64,000 nt of DNA, from positions 100,327,670 to 100,391,669 of the forward strand of contig CM036159.1 in NCBI GenBank assembly GCA_020631735.1. The letters run 5' to 3'. Under the pieces are notes generated by a model. That model was not told the DNA's origin and made no database searches. It worked only from the letters and a program-made list of their open reading frames with translations. Of this stretch, positions 43,030-55,720 are shown piece by piece (the stretch's first letter is position 1; every line of letters begins with the position of its first letter). The stretch is from Saccharum officinarum (taxonomy: Eukaryota > Streptophyta > Magnoliopsida > Poales > Poaceae). Both the position numbers and the translations under genes were made by a program.

Positions 43030-43488
43030 GCTATGCTAGATTGAACAACTCCCTAATCCGGTGTATGACTTCGTCATGGTCTAGATCCTCCAAATGCATC
43101 CTCGTCTGGTCGGTCGAGCCTTGGTACTCATACCTGGCGTGCACCCTCCTCTGGCATGGCTACACACGTCGGCTAATGAAGTTCCTGGACACAGACGGTC
43201 CATCCAAGCGATTCCATGGGAGCAGCACCATTAACTCCTCCACCTGGCCGGCCAGCTCTAGTCGCTCATTCTAGGCCACTCTCTTGTCTGGAATGTACCT
43301 GACATCGCACAACATAGCGCTTCTTGTGCCAATCTCCGAGAGAGGTGTTCCAGGGGCAGTTGAGGTACTCTTGCTTCATCCCATCCCGGAGGGTCAGATA
43401 CACTCCACCGGTGATTTTAGAGCCGCCTTGGGATCCTTTCTTCCTCAAGCAAAACAGATATTGAAAGAGGTTGAAATGGGGTTGGATT
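43030..43488 (-). pseudogene. Fragment of a grass transposon-associated protein
   Basis: On the - strand the sequence reads IQPHFNLFQYLFCLRKKG, GGVYLTLRDGMKQEYLNCPW, NTSLGDWHKKRYVVRCQ and further on LAGQVEELMVLL and YEYQGSTDQTR. This matches the style of the N-terminal domain of proteins often labelled putative gypsy-type transposon protein in grasses (Transposase_28-like), from my memory of the pattern. It has stops and is cut at 43489 by the inserted gypsy LTR. No function is inferred. Confidence 0.5.
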
Positions 43489-46400
43489 TGTAACAGAACC
43501 GTCCAAATTATAAGAGCACAAGTACAAAAACAATCACCGAAATGATCAAATTCTCGCACTTGAGCCCATATAACTCCGGTAGTCCAATGAAATCACGAGG
43601 GATTTCAAACCAATCAACATACAAGCCAAGATCGTAGTGATTCAACATAACAAGTCACATGTTACAACCATTTCACAAGTAATTCAATATACATCGGAGT
43701 TCAACATAGATATTACAACTTACATTGAAAAGTAGCGGAAGCAAAGTAATTTGAAACTAACATTAATCTTATTTCAAATACATGCCAGTACCACGGTCGA
43801 CTTCCAACAAAAGCATTAGAGATAAGGTAACTAAGAAGGATCATGCCCATGATCACACTCCGCCTCTACGGCAGGAGTCAACCAACTCTTGCAGCCGCCA
43901 TGATACATCATAACCTGCAACAAGTGGGGATAAAACCCTGAGTACGACAAAGTACTCAGCTAGACTTACCCATCAGAAACCAGAAATAAGGTGACACCAA
44001 GGATCATGCAAGGCTGATATAAAGTGGGCTGGCTTGACAACATTTTGCATAAAAGCTTAATACAGATAAGTAATCATTAATGCTTAAGCATCAAGTTAAT
44101 CATCATTAACCTGTCATCTATATTAGCACCTGTACTAGAGCACTCACTTTATTAGGAGCAAACAATATTAACCATAGCAGGTATAAATTGAGGCAACCTT
44201 TCCATCGTGATCCAATTAACCATCAGTTCAATTTAATTGAATCTACGTTGCCGCTGCTCAAGTCAAGTGCTCACTAACCGGGAGCGACGGCGATTCGAAT
44301 CGAATTCCTATCCAGCTGGAGGGGTATTTCTAACACTCACCGCGCAGGCCCCTGCCAGGGTCGCACAAGCCACCTTTTCATATGATTCAGGAATCGCGGG
44401 TCCGAATGATGTCGCGACCCCAAGGGCGACACTCTGCCAGGTGATAGGGACTCTAACCCCCCTGGTCTCACGCCAATGTCCCCAAACACATCCTTTCTCT
44501 CCTCCAAGAAGCAACCTACCATTCGATTCCCGGCCTGAATCACATTACTCGGCTTCGCGGTCGGAACGACTTATCCGGCCAACTAAGTGTTAGACTGCGT
44601 TCAACATGACTCAAGGACGTACAGCGAATCGGTCCTTAAACGACTCAGACGGGGATAGATTCACACCCAAGACCTCCATGCCTTGTTGCTTCACTATCGT
44701 CATCCCGTCCGGTCTCATTTTATTTTATTAACACATGGTTCCATTCCACGATAGCAAATATAGCCAACCGTGCCATATATGAATATCCCTATATCTCGCA
44801 GGTGACAGGAAATCACCTGACTTCTATCGCTTAAAGCAGGGCTAAGCATCTACTCGATCCTAGTCTATGTAGGATTCAAGGATTCATATATCTGGACAAG
44901 GAATGATATAATGCAGCAAGGGTTTCAACCAACTCCTATCACTTAATGCAACAATACTTATAACATATATAGAATTAATTGCTTTTAAGGTAGGAGGCTT
45001 ATAATGCTCTGGGCTTGCCTGGGATCCGACTCAAGTTAGAGTATGTCAGATGAATTCACTTGGCGAGCATCTCCCAATCTATCACTTGTCCGGTCCTTCT
45101 ATCTTCGGGATAGATCCACCAACTCCATCTTCGGGTTTGGCTCCACATCAGGTCCTTCACGTGCTTCAGCTAGCGTACCTAAATGAGGTGCAATAATGCA
45201 TATGTATGAATGCATAGAAGTGCAATAAACAAAGTAATCATGCAAGCATACCAAAGTTCACATAAACCCTAGAGCTAATTAACTTAATCCTCATTAAGAC
45301 ATAACATAGAAGAGGGCAAGCACATCAATCAAGAAACAAGTCTCACAAGATTACAGGGTACCACTCAAGTATCATCAAAGATATGAGTCACATTTCAATA
45401 CCAAGCATGACAAAGTTAATCAAAGTACTAGAACTAGAAATTGCTACCTTCTGGACATCAGACCAACAGCTGAGTAATTTAATTATAACTGGAGATCTAC
45501 AACTCCAAATGACTTACAAGAAGACATTATGGAAATCTTATGAAATTATCTAAATTTCATTTATAATCATCACAGCACGATTCCAAAGTTTAACATGTCG
45601 AATTTACATAAATACAGAAACTGGTCTAACAAGACAGAGAGCAAGCAATTCTGTAATCCAACTTTAAACAGCTATAACTCCTCAACCACATGGCCAAATG
45701 CCACCAAATTTTAACAGCAGCTAGATATATAAATTATCTACAACTTTTGTATAAACAAGTTTCACAATAGAGCACATTATCATGAAGAACTTTGCTAAGT
45801 TCCCAGATCTGTCCAGAAACCTCATTTGCAAGAAATAATTATTAACTTATGTTGCAAACATATAATTAGACAAAACTAACTTTACCAACATTTCACGCAT
45901 GACTAATGAACACCAGAAAACATAGTGTCAAATACTAAATAAATTCTTTTAATACATTTTCTTAATTTATTTAGATAATTAGGTGGAATTATGACCACAT
46001 CATAAAGATGCTCAATAAATTCTACCAAAATTACAGGGGTCTACAAATGCTCTCAAAAGTCTACTGTACAAATTTCAAGCCATTTAGATAAGTACATCAA
46101 CCTCTATGAAAAAGACAATCAACTATTGAAATAAATCATGTGAGAACAGGTAAAACCTAAAACTCAATATTTTTTTGAATACATGGCCATAAAATGAACC
46201 AAAATCATAGAGCAACATCATAATAAGGTGATGGGACAACATTTTCTATTTTATCATTTATATATTATTTATAAGCTATTTATCAAGCTATAAATAAGTT
46301 AACTCAATAACTTGAGCATACAGTAAGCAATGGTCATGAATTCTATACCACAGTACATCCATAGCATGACAAGCCTACCATAAAAATTTCACATCAATTG

Positions 46401-46903
46401 GAGCAACACAACTCAAGATATAAAGTAACAAGTAATATAATGTAGTTTTCCTTATTTATCAAGGTCAAATCAAAACTTTAAGAAAACAGTGAACAAGTAG
46501 TGTGTTTAATATTTTTCCTAGCAAGTACAAGTCATCACAAGATTAACAAAACAAGAATCACTATTTTTGGAGTTCTAAAACTCAAGATATGGCTCTGGTC
46601 AAGTTTATAAGCATTTTTGGAACCTTTTTAAAGCAAAATAAAGACATCAGAAAACTTCTACAAACATGTAACATATTATGACTCCACTGCATAGATCTCT
46701 TCTTAAGGTTTCCAAAAAGTCCACTTTTGCTATTTTTTGGATTTACCTAGCAAGAGATATGATTTTTGGAAGATTTACAATTTCTCTGAAATTCAAAAAC
46801 GCAATTAATTACCTAACCCTAGATCTGCTAGGTATACCGGTCGTGTACCCCAACTCAACCATTCATAACCGACACGTGGGACCCCTGGTTCAGCCGGGCC
46901 CGC
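43489..46903 (-). mobile_element. Ty3/gypsy LTR, inverse orientation, interrupted on the right
   Basis: The LTR 3' end (inverse of TGTAACAGAACCGTCC) is at 43489. The sequence to about 44000 is the inverse homologue of 21290-21796 in the gypsy chromovirus LTR, including the words around ACTCCGATGTA and CTTGTTGCAGGTTATGATG. No open frame is present across 3.4 kb. The LTR start (inverse of TGTAACACCCC) is not reached before the copia insertion at 46904. It is either a solo LTR or the 3' LTR of a larger broken element. Confidence 0.7.
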
Positions 46904-49212
46904 TGTAAGGTCCTAGATGGCTAGAGGGGGGTGAATAGCCTATAAAAATTCTACAAGCACCACTAATTAAACTTGTTAGAATAACAAACGGCGTAAAGCG
47001 AGTTTTGCTTAGCCAAAGGTTGTGATGCAAGCCTCCTATCCACAAGTCTAGTAGATTATGATCTTTAGATCACACAAGTGCTAAGTCACTAACTTACACT
47101 AGTGAGCAAGCTAACAACTACTAGAAAAGGCTACCACTAGAGCTACACAAGATAATCTAGTAAAAGTAAATGCGAGAGAAAGGATTGTGAATCTTATACC
47201 GACGGTGGAGTGAAGATGTTGCCAATCACCAAGATGATATACAATCAATTAATATTGACAACAACACAATATGTAGGCCAATCACCGGGAGACAAGAGAC
47301 ACAATATTTTTGTTCACCCGGTGTTCACTTGTGCACCGACAAGCTACGTCACCGGTTGTGTCGACCAACACTTAGATGGTTCCTCGGTGTGACCCTCAAG
47401 TCACTTGCCCCTCAAGGCACGCCCCGCAAGGCACCGCAAGACACCACTCTCAAGTGAGGTAACTCAATGACACGCGCAATCCAATAGAGTTGCTTTTGGC
47501 GTCCCGCCAAGGAAAGCACAAGAACCTCTTACAAACAACCGGAGGTGGCCAAGAACAATCACCTTCTCTTGCCAACGCCTCCAACAATCTCCAAGCCGGC
47601 TAGGAGCGGTACTCTCCAAGAGTAACAAGAAATCCACCGGCTAAACCACCCACAAGTGCCACTAGATGCCCTCAAGCTATGCAATGCACTTTGGGATCAC
47701 TCAATCTCACTTTTGATTTGCAATCAAGCAAGAGAGATGAGTGGGAGGAGTAGCTCTAGCTCAAAGGATGCACAAGAGTGTTAGAAATGCCAAGAGAGCT
47801 CCCTAAGGGCCGGCCAACGAGTATTTATAAGCACCCCAAACAAATAGAGCCGTTGCCACTCCACTGACCGTTTTTTCGGGACGACCGGACGCGCCGGTCG
47901 AAACTGACCGGACGCGCTCAACCGCGTCGGTCGCCCTGCGACGTCCACGTGTCCCTCAAATTTCAAATGAGACCGTTAGATCCTCCAACGGTCACTGCGC
48001 GCCAACGGTCAAACGCTATGACTGGACGCGCTGCTCAACCGACCGGACGCGCCGGTCGCACAGCACCGCGCGCGCGAAGCAACGACCGGACGCGCTCCTC
48101 GCAACGACCGGACGCGCCGATCCACACAGCACCCGCGCCCGCGAAACAACGACCGGACGCGCTCCTCGCAACGACCGGACGCGACAGTGCCAGCGTCCGG
48201 TCGGAGTCCAGTAAGCTCCCTCGACGACCGGACGCGTCCGATCGCGTGTGACCGGACGCGCCCCGCGTCCGATCGTCCTTGCGAACCGCAGTTCCTTCTG
48301 GGCACTTGACCGGACGCGCCGGTCCCGCGAGTGACCGGACGCGCCGGTTGCAAACCCTAGCCCGCGCGCCCGATACCGCGCTGTACTGACCGGACGCGTC
48401 CGGTCACACCGTGACCGCGTCCGGTGCAGCGTCCGGTCACCTCAGTGACTCCGTTCCTTTTTCCGACTTTCGGCGTAGTGGAAAATAGGCATTTCATTTC
48501 CCCGAAATCGCCTGAATCCCGCGCTCGCACGCTCGGCGGGAGGGAGAGAGGAACCCAAACCCCTCTCTACCCGCAAACCACAGCGCGACCAACGCCACCT
48601 TTGCAAATGTGCCAACACCATCAAGTGTACATCTCCATGTGCTTGTGTGTTAGCTTTTTCTCAATCATTTTCAAAGGTTTTCCAATTAGCTCACTAGGCC
48701 CTACATGCAATGCACTTCATGAATTCACCTAGTGGCACCCGTGCATCGAATAACCGATAAGACTTCCCCTCTTAATAGTTCGGCTATCGATCCTAAACCA
48801 CTCACACCCTCTATGGTGTCTTGAGTGTAAAACAAAATGGCCCTATGGTTATACCTTTGCCTTGAGCCCATTTTGTTTCTCCAAATGATATGATCCACTT
48901 CATATCATCACATGACCGTCTCGATCCATCGACCTTGACTTCACTTGCTCTTCACCGTTGCATCGGTCCGTCGGCGCTAAGTCTTGCTCAAGCTTCACCA
49001 TCGCATGGTCCTTCGCTTCGAAGCCTCGACTTGCCCTTCACCTTCACAACCGGTCCATCGAGCCAAGCCTCATCTTGGTCTTCACCATCTTGGTCATATG
49101 AGTCAATGTCATGTCTCATATGCAATGACCACCTTTATCTAAATCATCCACTTAGATACAAAGGTTAGTCCTAGGTTTCATCAATTAGCCAAAACCAAAC
49201 TAGGGACTTTCA
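46904..49212 (-). mobile_element. 3' LTR of young Ty1/copia element
   Basis: 2309 bp, running on the + strand from TGTAAGGTCCTAGATGGCTA to CTAGGGACTTTCA. It is almost identical to the LTR at 55721-58030. By eye I count roughly 12-15 substitutions and a few small indels. A polypurine tract (inverse of ATCTCCCCCTTTTTGG, 49213-49228) abuts it. The core contains an ACCGGACGCG array. Confidence 0.95.
47880..48440. repeat. ACCGGACGCG motif array in copia LTR
   Basis: About 12 exact copies of ACCGGACGCG plus inverse copies CGTCCGGT in 560 bp, mostly as CGACCGGACGCG followed by CCGGTC, CTCCTC or TCCGATC. The partner LTR (56700-57255) has the same array with one indel of a unit. Confidence 0.9.
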
Positions 49213-49228
49213 ATCTCCCCCTTTTTGG

Positions 49229-50407
49229 TAATTGATGACAACCCTCACAAAGATGATTTTGATAATAAAAGTTTTAAACTTGTCATACTTGTCCAATCAT
49301 TTTGCTCATAAGTAAAGTTTGGACAATTATCACAAGCTCGGTTTTGGTAGCATTAGCTCCCCCTACATATGTGCATAGAGTTTGGATTGAAAGCTTTGCA
49401 CATATGCATGGATAGAAATGTTGGGAGAGTAATTCTACCAAAATGATGCTATGGTGTAAGAAATGGACCTTTGAAGCGTGATACCAATCGGAGTTGCCTT
49501 TTACACCATCCTTAGCATCATGAAGTAACTAGACATCCATCAAAACTCAAGAACCCCGTGAGATCAACATTATATGTAAAGGTTCTTGGACCACTTGTAA
49601 AGCTAACCACTTGTAAAGCTTTAGGCAAGTCTAGATACCACATGTAAACTATTCCTATGCATGCTAGTAGATCATTTCATCATCCAATTTCTATACTAGC
49701 ATTGCACCACACAAGCATGTATATTGAATTTAAATACATGTGCAATGAGCAAGTCATATGAGAATGCACAAACAAATGCAACAACTTTGTTTATGAGCTT
49801 GCTCCCCCTACTTGTGTGCATCAACAAATTTTATTTACCCCTTTATCAAGTTGAATCATCTTTTTCTCATCATAAATTTTATTTACCCCTTTATCAAGTT
49901 GAATCATCTTTTTCTCTCCCCCTTTGTCAACAACTTACCCAAAAAGGGATCAAATTGTGGAGAGAAGGAAAAGTGTTTGATGGAGTAGATTGAAATTAAT
50001 TCGATACCACATGTAAGGTTAAAAAATTTATCAAATTTGGTTTAACCTAGAATACTTGCCAAAGATATTTAATTCGATTTGAACCAAAGACAAGCTTCTT
50101 CACTCCTCAAAATAAGGGTTATCTTGCCTATGTTGAATTAAACACTTATAGCAAATCTTCTAGATTCAACACTAGGTTTACAAGCTCACAAACATGTCAT
50201 ATGCCACCACTAGATCAAAATAAGCATAGAAGCAATAGTGGTAACATATATCCATCAAATTCATTTGATTTATCATGAATGCTTATGCGTACCACTTATT
50301 ATGTCTACATGCTCTATCAAGTCCTTAGCATAGGATGAAAGACATGTCAATCAATTTTACCTTGCAATGTCGAAGGAGAGGCATGTCAATAAGTGGGTGG
50401 GGTGCAT
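49229..50407 (-). other. Untranslated 3' internal region of copia element
   Basis: No open frame between RNase H and the 3' LTR, hence no envelope-like ORF. A 45-bp unit with TTTTATTTACCCCTTTATCA is tandemly duplicated at 49825-49920. Confidence 0.6.
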
Positions 50408-53400
50408 TCAACTCATGTTTGAGAAATCAAGAATGTTCAATTCATTCCTTAGCTTGCAAAACCTCTTTTCATCAAGTGGCTTAGTGAGAATATCGGCAAG
50501 TTGATCATCGGTGCCAACACTTTCAATGGCAATATCTCCCTTTTGTTGATGATCTCTAATGAAATGATGTCTTATGTCAATATGCTTTGTTCTTCCATGT
50601 TGAACCGGGTTTTGTATCATCTTGATTGCACTCTCATTATCACATAGCAACGGCACATTCTTGAAGTTGAGGCCATAATCCTTCAAAGTTGATTTCATCC
50701 ATAGCAATTGTGCACAACAACTCCCCGCACTCACATATTCGGCTTCGGCGGTAGAGATTGCCACACTATTTTGTTTCTTTGAGGACCATGACACAAGTGA
50801 TCTTCCAAGTAATTGACATGTGCCACTTGTGCTTTTCTATTGATCTTGCAACCCCCATAGTCGGAGTCCGAATATCCAATCAATTCAAACTTTGACCCCT
50901 TGGGATACCATAGTCCAACATTTCTTGTTTGCTTCAAGTACCTCAATATTCTTTTTGCCGCCGTGAGATGACTTTCTCTAGGTGAGGCTTGATATCTAGC
51001 ACACATGCAAACACTAAACATGACATCCGGCCTTGATGCGGTGACATAGAGTAGACTTCCAATCAAAGACCGATATTCCTTTTGATTCACCATTTTGCCA
51101 TCAAGATCACTATCCAAATTGCCATTTGTGCCCATTGGAGTTGAAATTGGCTTTGCATCTTGCATTCCAAACTTCTTCAACATGTCCCTTATGTATTTCC
51201 CTTGACTCACAAATGTTCCATTCTTCAATTGCTTGACTTGGAGACCAAGGAAGTAGCTAAGTTCACCAATCATAGACATTTCAAACTCTTTGGCCATCAT
51301 AGCACCAAATTCTTCACAATAAGCTTGATCGGTTGATCCAAAGATGATGTCATCAACATATATTTGCACTATGAATAGATCATTTCCAATCTTCTTGGTG
51401 AATAGAGTAGTATCAACCTTGCCCATTTTGAATCCCTTAGAGAGAAGGAAATCCCTTAGCCTCTCATACCATGCTCTAGGTGCTTGCTTTAAGCCATATA
51501 AAGCCTTCTTCAACTTGTAGACATGGTTGGGTTTCTTGTCATCTTCAAATCCGGGCGGTTGCTCAACAAATACTAACTCATTGATGATCCCATTGAGAAA
51601 TGCACTTTTGACATCCATTTGATATAGTTTGATGTTGTGTGCACAAGCATAAGCCAATAGAATCCTTATTGCCTCCAATCTTGCCACGGGAGCATATGTC
51701 TCATCATAGTCAAGACCTTCAACTTGAGTGTAACCTTGAGCAACTAGTCTTGCTTTGTTTCTCACTACAATGCCATCTTGATCTTGCTTGTTTTTGAACA
51801 CCCACTTGGTTCCAATCACATTGTAGTCATTTGGCCTTTCTACCAATTCCCAAACATCATTTCTTGTGAAATTGTTAAGCTCTTCTTGCATAGCCATGAT
51901 CCAATCGGCATCCCTCAAAGCTTCTTCTATCTTCTTTGGTTCTATGGTTGACACAAATGATGCATGCTCACAAAACATAGTCAATCTTGATCTTGTTTGC
52001 ACACCACTTCTAATATCACCAATAACACTATTAATGGGGTGATCTCTTGCAACATGTTGTGGTTGGAGTACTTGCACTTGATTGCTTGAGCTTGGTTGAT
52101 CACTTGATGTATCTCGATGAGAAGAACTAGCACCATGATTTTGCACTTGAGAGTCACTAACTAGCTTGAATGGTGAATTGAGCACTTGATCTTTATCATC
52201 ATCTTGAATATCAATTACTTGCTTTGCTCTAATGTCCCCAATGTCCATGTTCTTCATTGCTTCCACCAATTGAGTTCCACCAACATCATCTAGATTCTCT
52301 TCTTCATCTTGTGACCCATTGGTTTCATCAAATTGCACATCATGGACTTCTTCTAGAATGCCACTTGAGTTGTTCCAAACTCTATAAGCTTTGCTTGTAG
52401 TTGAATAACCAAGTAGGAACCCCTCATCACATCTTTTGTCAAACTTCCCCAATCTAGTGCCCTTCTTCAAGATATAGCATTTGCAACCAAACACCCTAAA
52501 GTAAGAAATATTGGGCTTTCTTCCATGAAGTAACTCATATGGGGTCTTCTCTAGCAATGGATGACAATATAGTCTATTGATGTAGTAGCAAGCGGTATTG
52601 ATTGCTTCATCCCAAAATGATTGACTCACATTGTACTCATGAAGCATTGATCTAGCCATATCAAGCAATGTTCTATTCTTCCTCTCAACTAGGCCATTTG
52701 ATTGTGGAGTGTACTTGGCCGAGAATTGATGTCCAATACCATAATGATCACAAAGTTCTTCAATTCTTGTATTCTTGAACTCACTTCCATTGTCACTTCT
52801 CACTTTCTTGATTCTAATCTCAAACTCATTGTGAACTCTAGTGAGAAATGTCTTGAAGGTGTCAAACACTTCACTTTTGTCACTAAGAAAGAATACCCAT
52901 GTGAATCTTGTGAAGTCATCCACTATGACAAAGCCATACTTGTTGCCGCCTATGCTTGTATATGTTGTTGGTCCAAATAGATCCATGTGCATCAACTCAA
53001 ATGCTTTGCATGTGCTCATTGTACTCTTCTTTGGATGTGAGCTTCCAACTTGCTTCCCGGCTTGACATGCACTACAAAGCTTATTCTTCTCAAATTCAAC
53101 ATCTTTCAAACCATTGACAAGATTGTGAGTTGTAAGCTTCTTCAATTGTTTCATGCCAACATGACCAAGCCTTCTATGCCAAAGCCAACCCATGCTTGAT
53201 TTGGAGACTAAGCAAGTTGTCAAAGAAGTTTCTCTAGCATTGAAGTCAACTAGGTAGAGATTCTCATATCTAAAGCCCTTGAATGCCACATTTGAACCAT
53301 CCACACTAATAACTTCCACATCATCAACCCCAAAGATGCATTTGTAGCCTAGATCACATATTTGTGCCACGGATAGAAGATTGAAATCCAAACTTTCAAC

Positions 53401-53620
53401 TAGCAACACATTGGAGATACTCATATCATTTGATATTGCAATCTTGCCCAAGCCAATAACCTTGCCTTTCTTGTTATTGCCAAATGTGATAGAATCAACA
53501 CCACTATCATTGTCATTGAATGAGTCAAACATTCTTGATGTACCGGTCATGTGTTGAGTGCACCCACTATCAATAATCCAATGCCTTCCTCCGGCTTTGT
53601 AATTGACCTACAAGCAAATC
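50408..53620 (-). CDS. Ty1/copia Pol: protease, integrase, RT, RNase H
   Basis: Protease remnant IIDSGCTQHMTG (about 53560) is followed by the integrase zinc finger (HRRLGHVGMKQLKKL ... CSACQAGK) and the catalytic core with D-D-E residues in HMDLFGPT, KVRSDNGSEF and NGLVERKNRT. Reverse transcriptase has YQMDVKSAFLNG, KKALYGLKQAPRAWYERLRD and the active site IYVDDIIFGSTDQ. RNase H starts SDSDYGGCKINRK. Near 50833-50836 (a T4 run) the frame shifts by one base and continues as SSKKQNSVAISTAEAEYVSA, DNESAIKM, DIRHHFIRDHQQ, DQLADILTKPLDEKRF, ending at 50408. Domain order PR-IN-RT-RH defines copia. The main frame (50731-53550) is 939 codons without a stop. The only damage seen is the frameshift and stops at the gag-pol junction. 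Together these would reduce activity unless they are sequence errors. Confidence 0.92.
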
Positions 53621-55660
53621 AATGAAGCTTAGGTACCCATTTTTGCTTGGGTCCTTGTAGGTTAGTAACTAAGCTCTTTGGTACCCAAATAGCCTTCTTC
53701 TTTGGGCCCACAATTGGTGTACCAACAAACTTAGCTTGCACACCCTTCACACCCTTGGTAAGCACATAGCAAGAATCAAAAGGTATAGCATTAACAAGGT
53801 TCTTGCTTTGGTTCTTTTTATTGCAATTATGCTCTAGGTGCCCAACTTGCTTGCATCTATTGCAAAACCGACCATTGCCCTTCACAAAGCTAGGCTTTGG
53901 AGTTGCAAAGGCCGACTTGCCTTTCTTGGGGTGTAGCCCAATCCCTCTTTGTTAAGAGAGAACCTTTGGCTACCCAAGCACTTAAGCAAGCGGGCCTCAC
54001 CACCATAGGCCTTGCCTAGGGCGTGAGTGAGCTCATCCACCTCTCTCTTGAGAGTCTCATTCTCAACCATTAGTGAGGCATCACAAGTGAAACCATCACT
54101 AGTAGTAGAGGTAGAGTTGGTGGTGGTGGATGAAGAGCTACAAGAAGGGTTAGCATTTGACATGATGATAGGTTCATTAAAGGATTCATCAATTATATCA
54201 CATGTAACACCTATATCACATGATACAACAACCTCCTTCTTTTCTTGTTGCTCAAGTAGCAATGAGTGAGCCTTTTCAAGCTTGAAATGAGCCTTACCAA
54301 GATCCTCATGGTCTTCCACTAGACTCTCATGAGTGGTCTTAAGCTCACTAAGAACTTTCTCAAGTATTGCTACTTTCATTGAAAGCTTCTTACACTCCTT
54401 GTTCTTGGCAATAGCTATGTCTCTAGTTTGTTGCATCAAGTCATATAGTTGTTCTTTAGTTGGTTCATCATCATCATTTTCATTATCATTATCACTATCA
54501 TGAGCATATTCCATTTCACTTTCATCATCACTCTCATCATATAATACCTTAGCTTCTTTAGCCATGAAGCATGAAGAGGATGAATCAAATAGTGATGGCT
54601 TCTTGTTGATAGCAATGGAAGCAAAAGCCTTGTTGGATGATTCTTCTTCTTCTTCCTCATCATCACTTTCCCAAGTGATCACATAGGCACCATTTTTGCC
54701 TTTCTTGAATGTCATCTTGGCCTCTCTCTTCTTCTTCTCAAACTTGCCCCTCTTGTTGTTCTTCTTCTTGTCATAGGGACATTCGGCTTGAAGATGTTCG
54801 GTGCTATCACAATTGAAGCACTTCCTTTGTTGCTCATTGCTCTTGAAATTGTCATTTCTCTTTTTGAAGCCTCTTCTTTTGATAAACATTTTGCCAATGT
54901 TTTTGACAACTAGAGCAAGTGCCTCATCATCAACTTCCAATTCTTCATCTTCTTCGCTGTCATCTTCTTCTTGAATTGAAGCTTTGCCCTTTGAGGAGGT
55001 GGCCTTGAATGCCACGGTCTTCTTCTTCTTTTCATCCTCCTTCTCATCAACATCTTGATCATACTTGTCAAAGGTCAATACCTCTCCAAGCAAATCATTG
55101 GGCTTCATTGTTTCAAGCCCATCTCTTTGTAGCATCATGATCAACATCTTGAATCTTTTAGGTAAGCTCAACAAGAACTTGTGGCAAAAATCTTGGTCTT
55201 GAGTCTTGTGCCCTAAGCTCTTGAGATCATTCACAATGACTTGCAATCTATGAAACATCTCTAAGATTGTTTCTTCTTCTTTCATCTTGAAGTTCTCAAA
55301 CTCACTCTTGAGCCCATATAGCTTGGCACTCTTTACAACCTTAGTGCCCTCATATGTTTCACTTAACCTTGTCCACACTTCATTTGCCAATTCCAAATCC
55401 TTGATGCCCTCAAATACTTTTGTGTCAATATTATTGTAAAGTGTATTGAGAGCCATTCTATTGCATGTTCTATTTGCTCTATCTTCATCGGTGAGATGAT
55501 CGGGATCAATGATAGCAAAATCATTCTCGGTGACTTGCAATACTCTCTCATGAATAGAACCAAGGTACATTGTCATTTTTCTCTTCCAATGAGCAAAAGA
55601 ACTAACACCATCAAAGAACGGTGGCTTGCCCCCAACATGATTGAACACAATTTGAGCCAT
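53619..55660 (-). CDS. Ty1/copia Gag with two zinc knuckles, one frameshift
   Basis: It starts MAQIVFNHVGGKPPFFDGVS at 55660. The capsid-like part follows (WKRKMTMYLGSI, NTLYNNIDTKVFEGIKDLEL, KMKEEETILEMFHRLQVIVN), then an acidic linker (QEEDDSEEDEELEVDDEALA) and a zinc knuckle CFNCDSTEHLQAEC (C-x2-C-x4-H-x4-C), a long acidic region and a coiled coil (LESLVEDHEDLGKAHFKLEK-like). At a G4 run (53928-53931) one base seems to be missing, and the frame ends at 53882. The next frame carries on with a second knuckle CNRCKQVGHLEHNC and ends KQKWVPKLH at 53619. The large size and acidic middle fit the SIRE/Maximus-type copia lineage of grasses. Gag is expected to package RNA. Confidence 0.88.
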
Positions 55661-55705
55661 TTTTCACACCGAAGGATGTTAAGCCTTGATTAAAACGGTG
55701 ACCAC

Positions 55706-55720
55706 GGCTCCGATACCACT
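55706..55720 (-). other. Primer-binding site of copia element
   Basis: On the - strand the LTR end is followed by AGTGGTATCGGAGCC, which contains TGGTATC(A/G)GAGCC, the complement of initiator methionine tRNA. Confidence 0.85.

Noticed and set aside
47210..48353. Open frames within the copia LTR on both strands
   Set aside because: They occur in both LTRs, lack domains and follow the CG-rich array; LTR sequence rather than genes.
49229..50407. An envelope-like ORF as in some SIRE-type elements
   Set aside because: No frame longer than about 90 codons with membrane or coiled-coil features is present.
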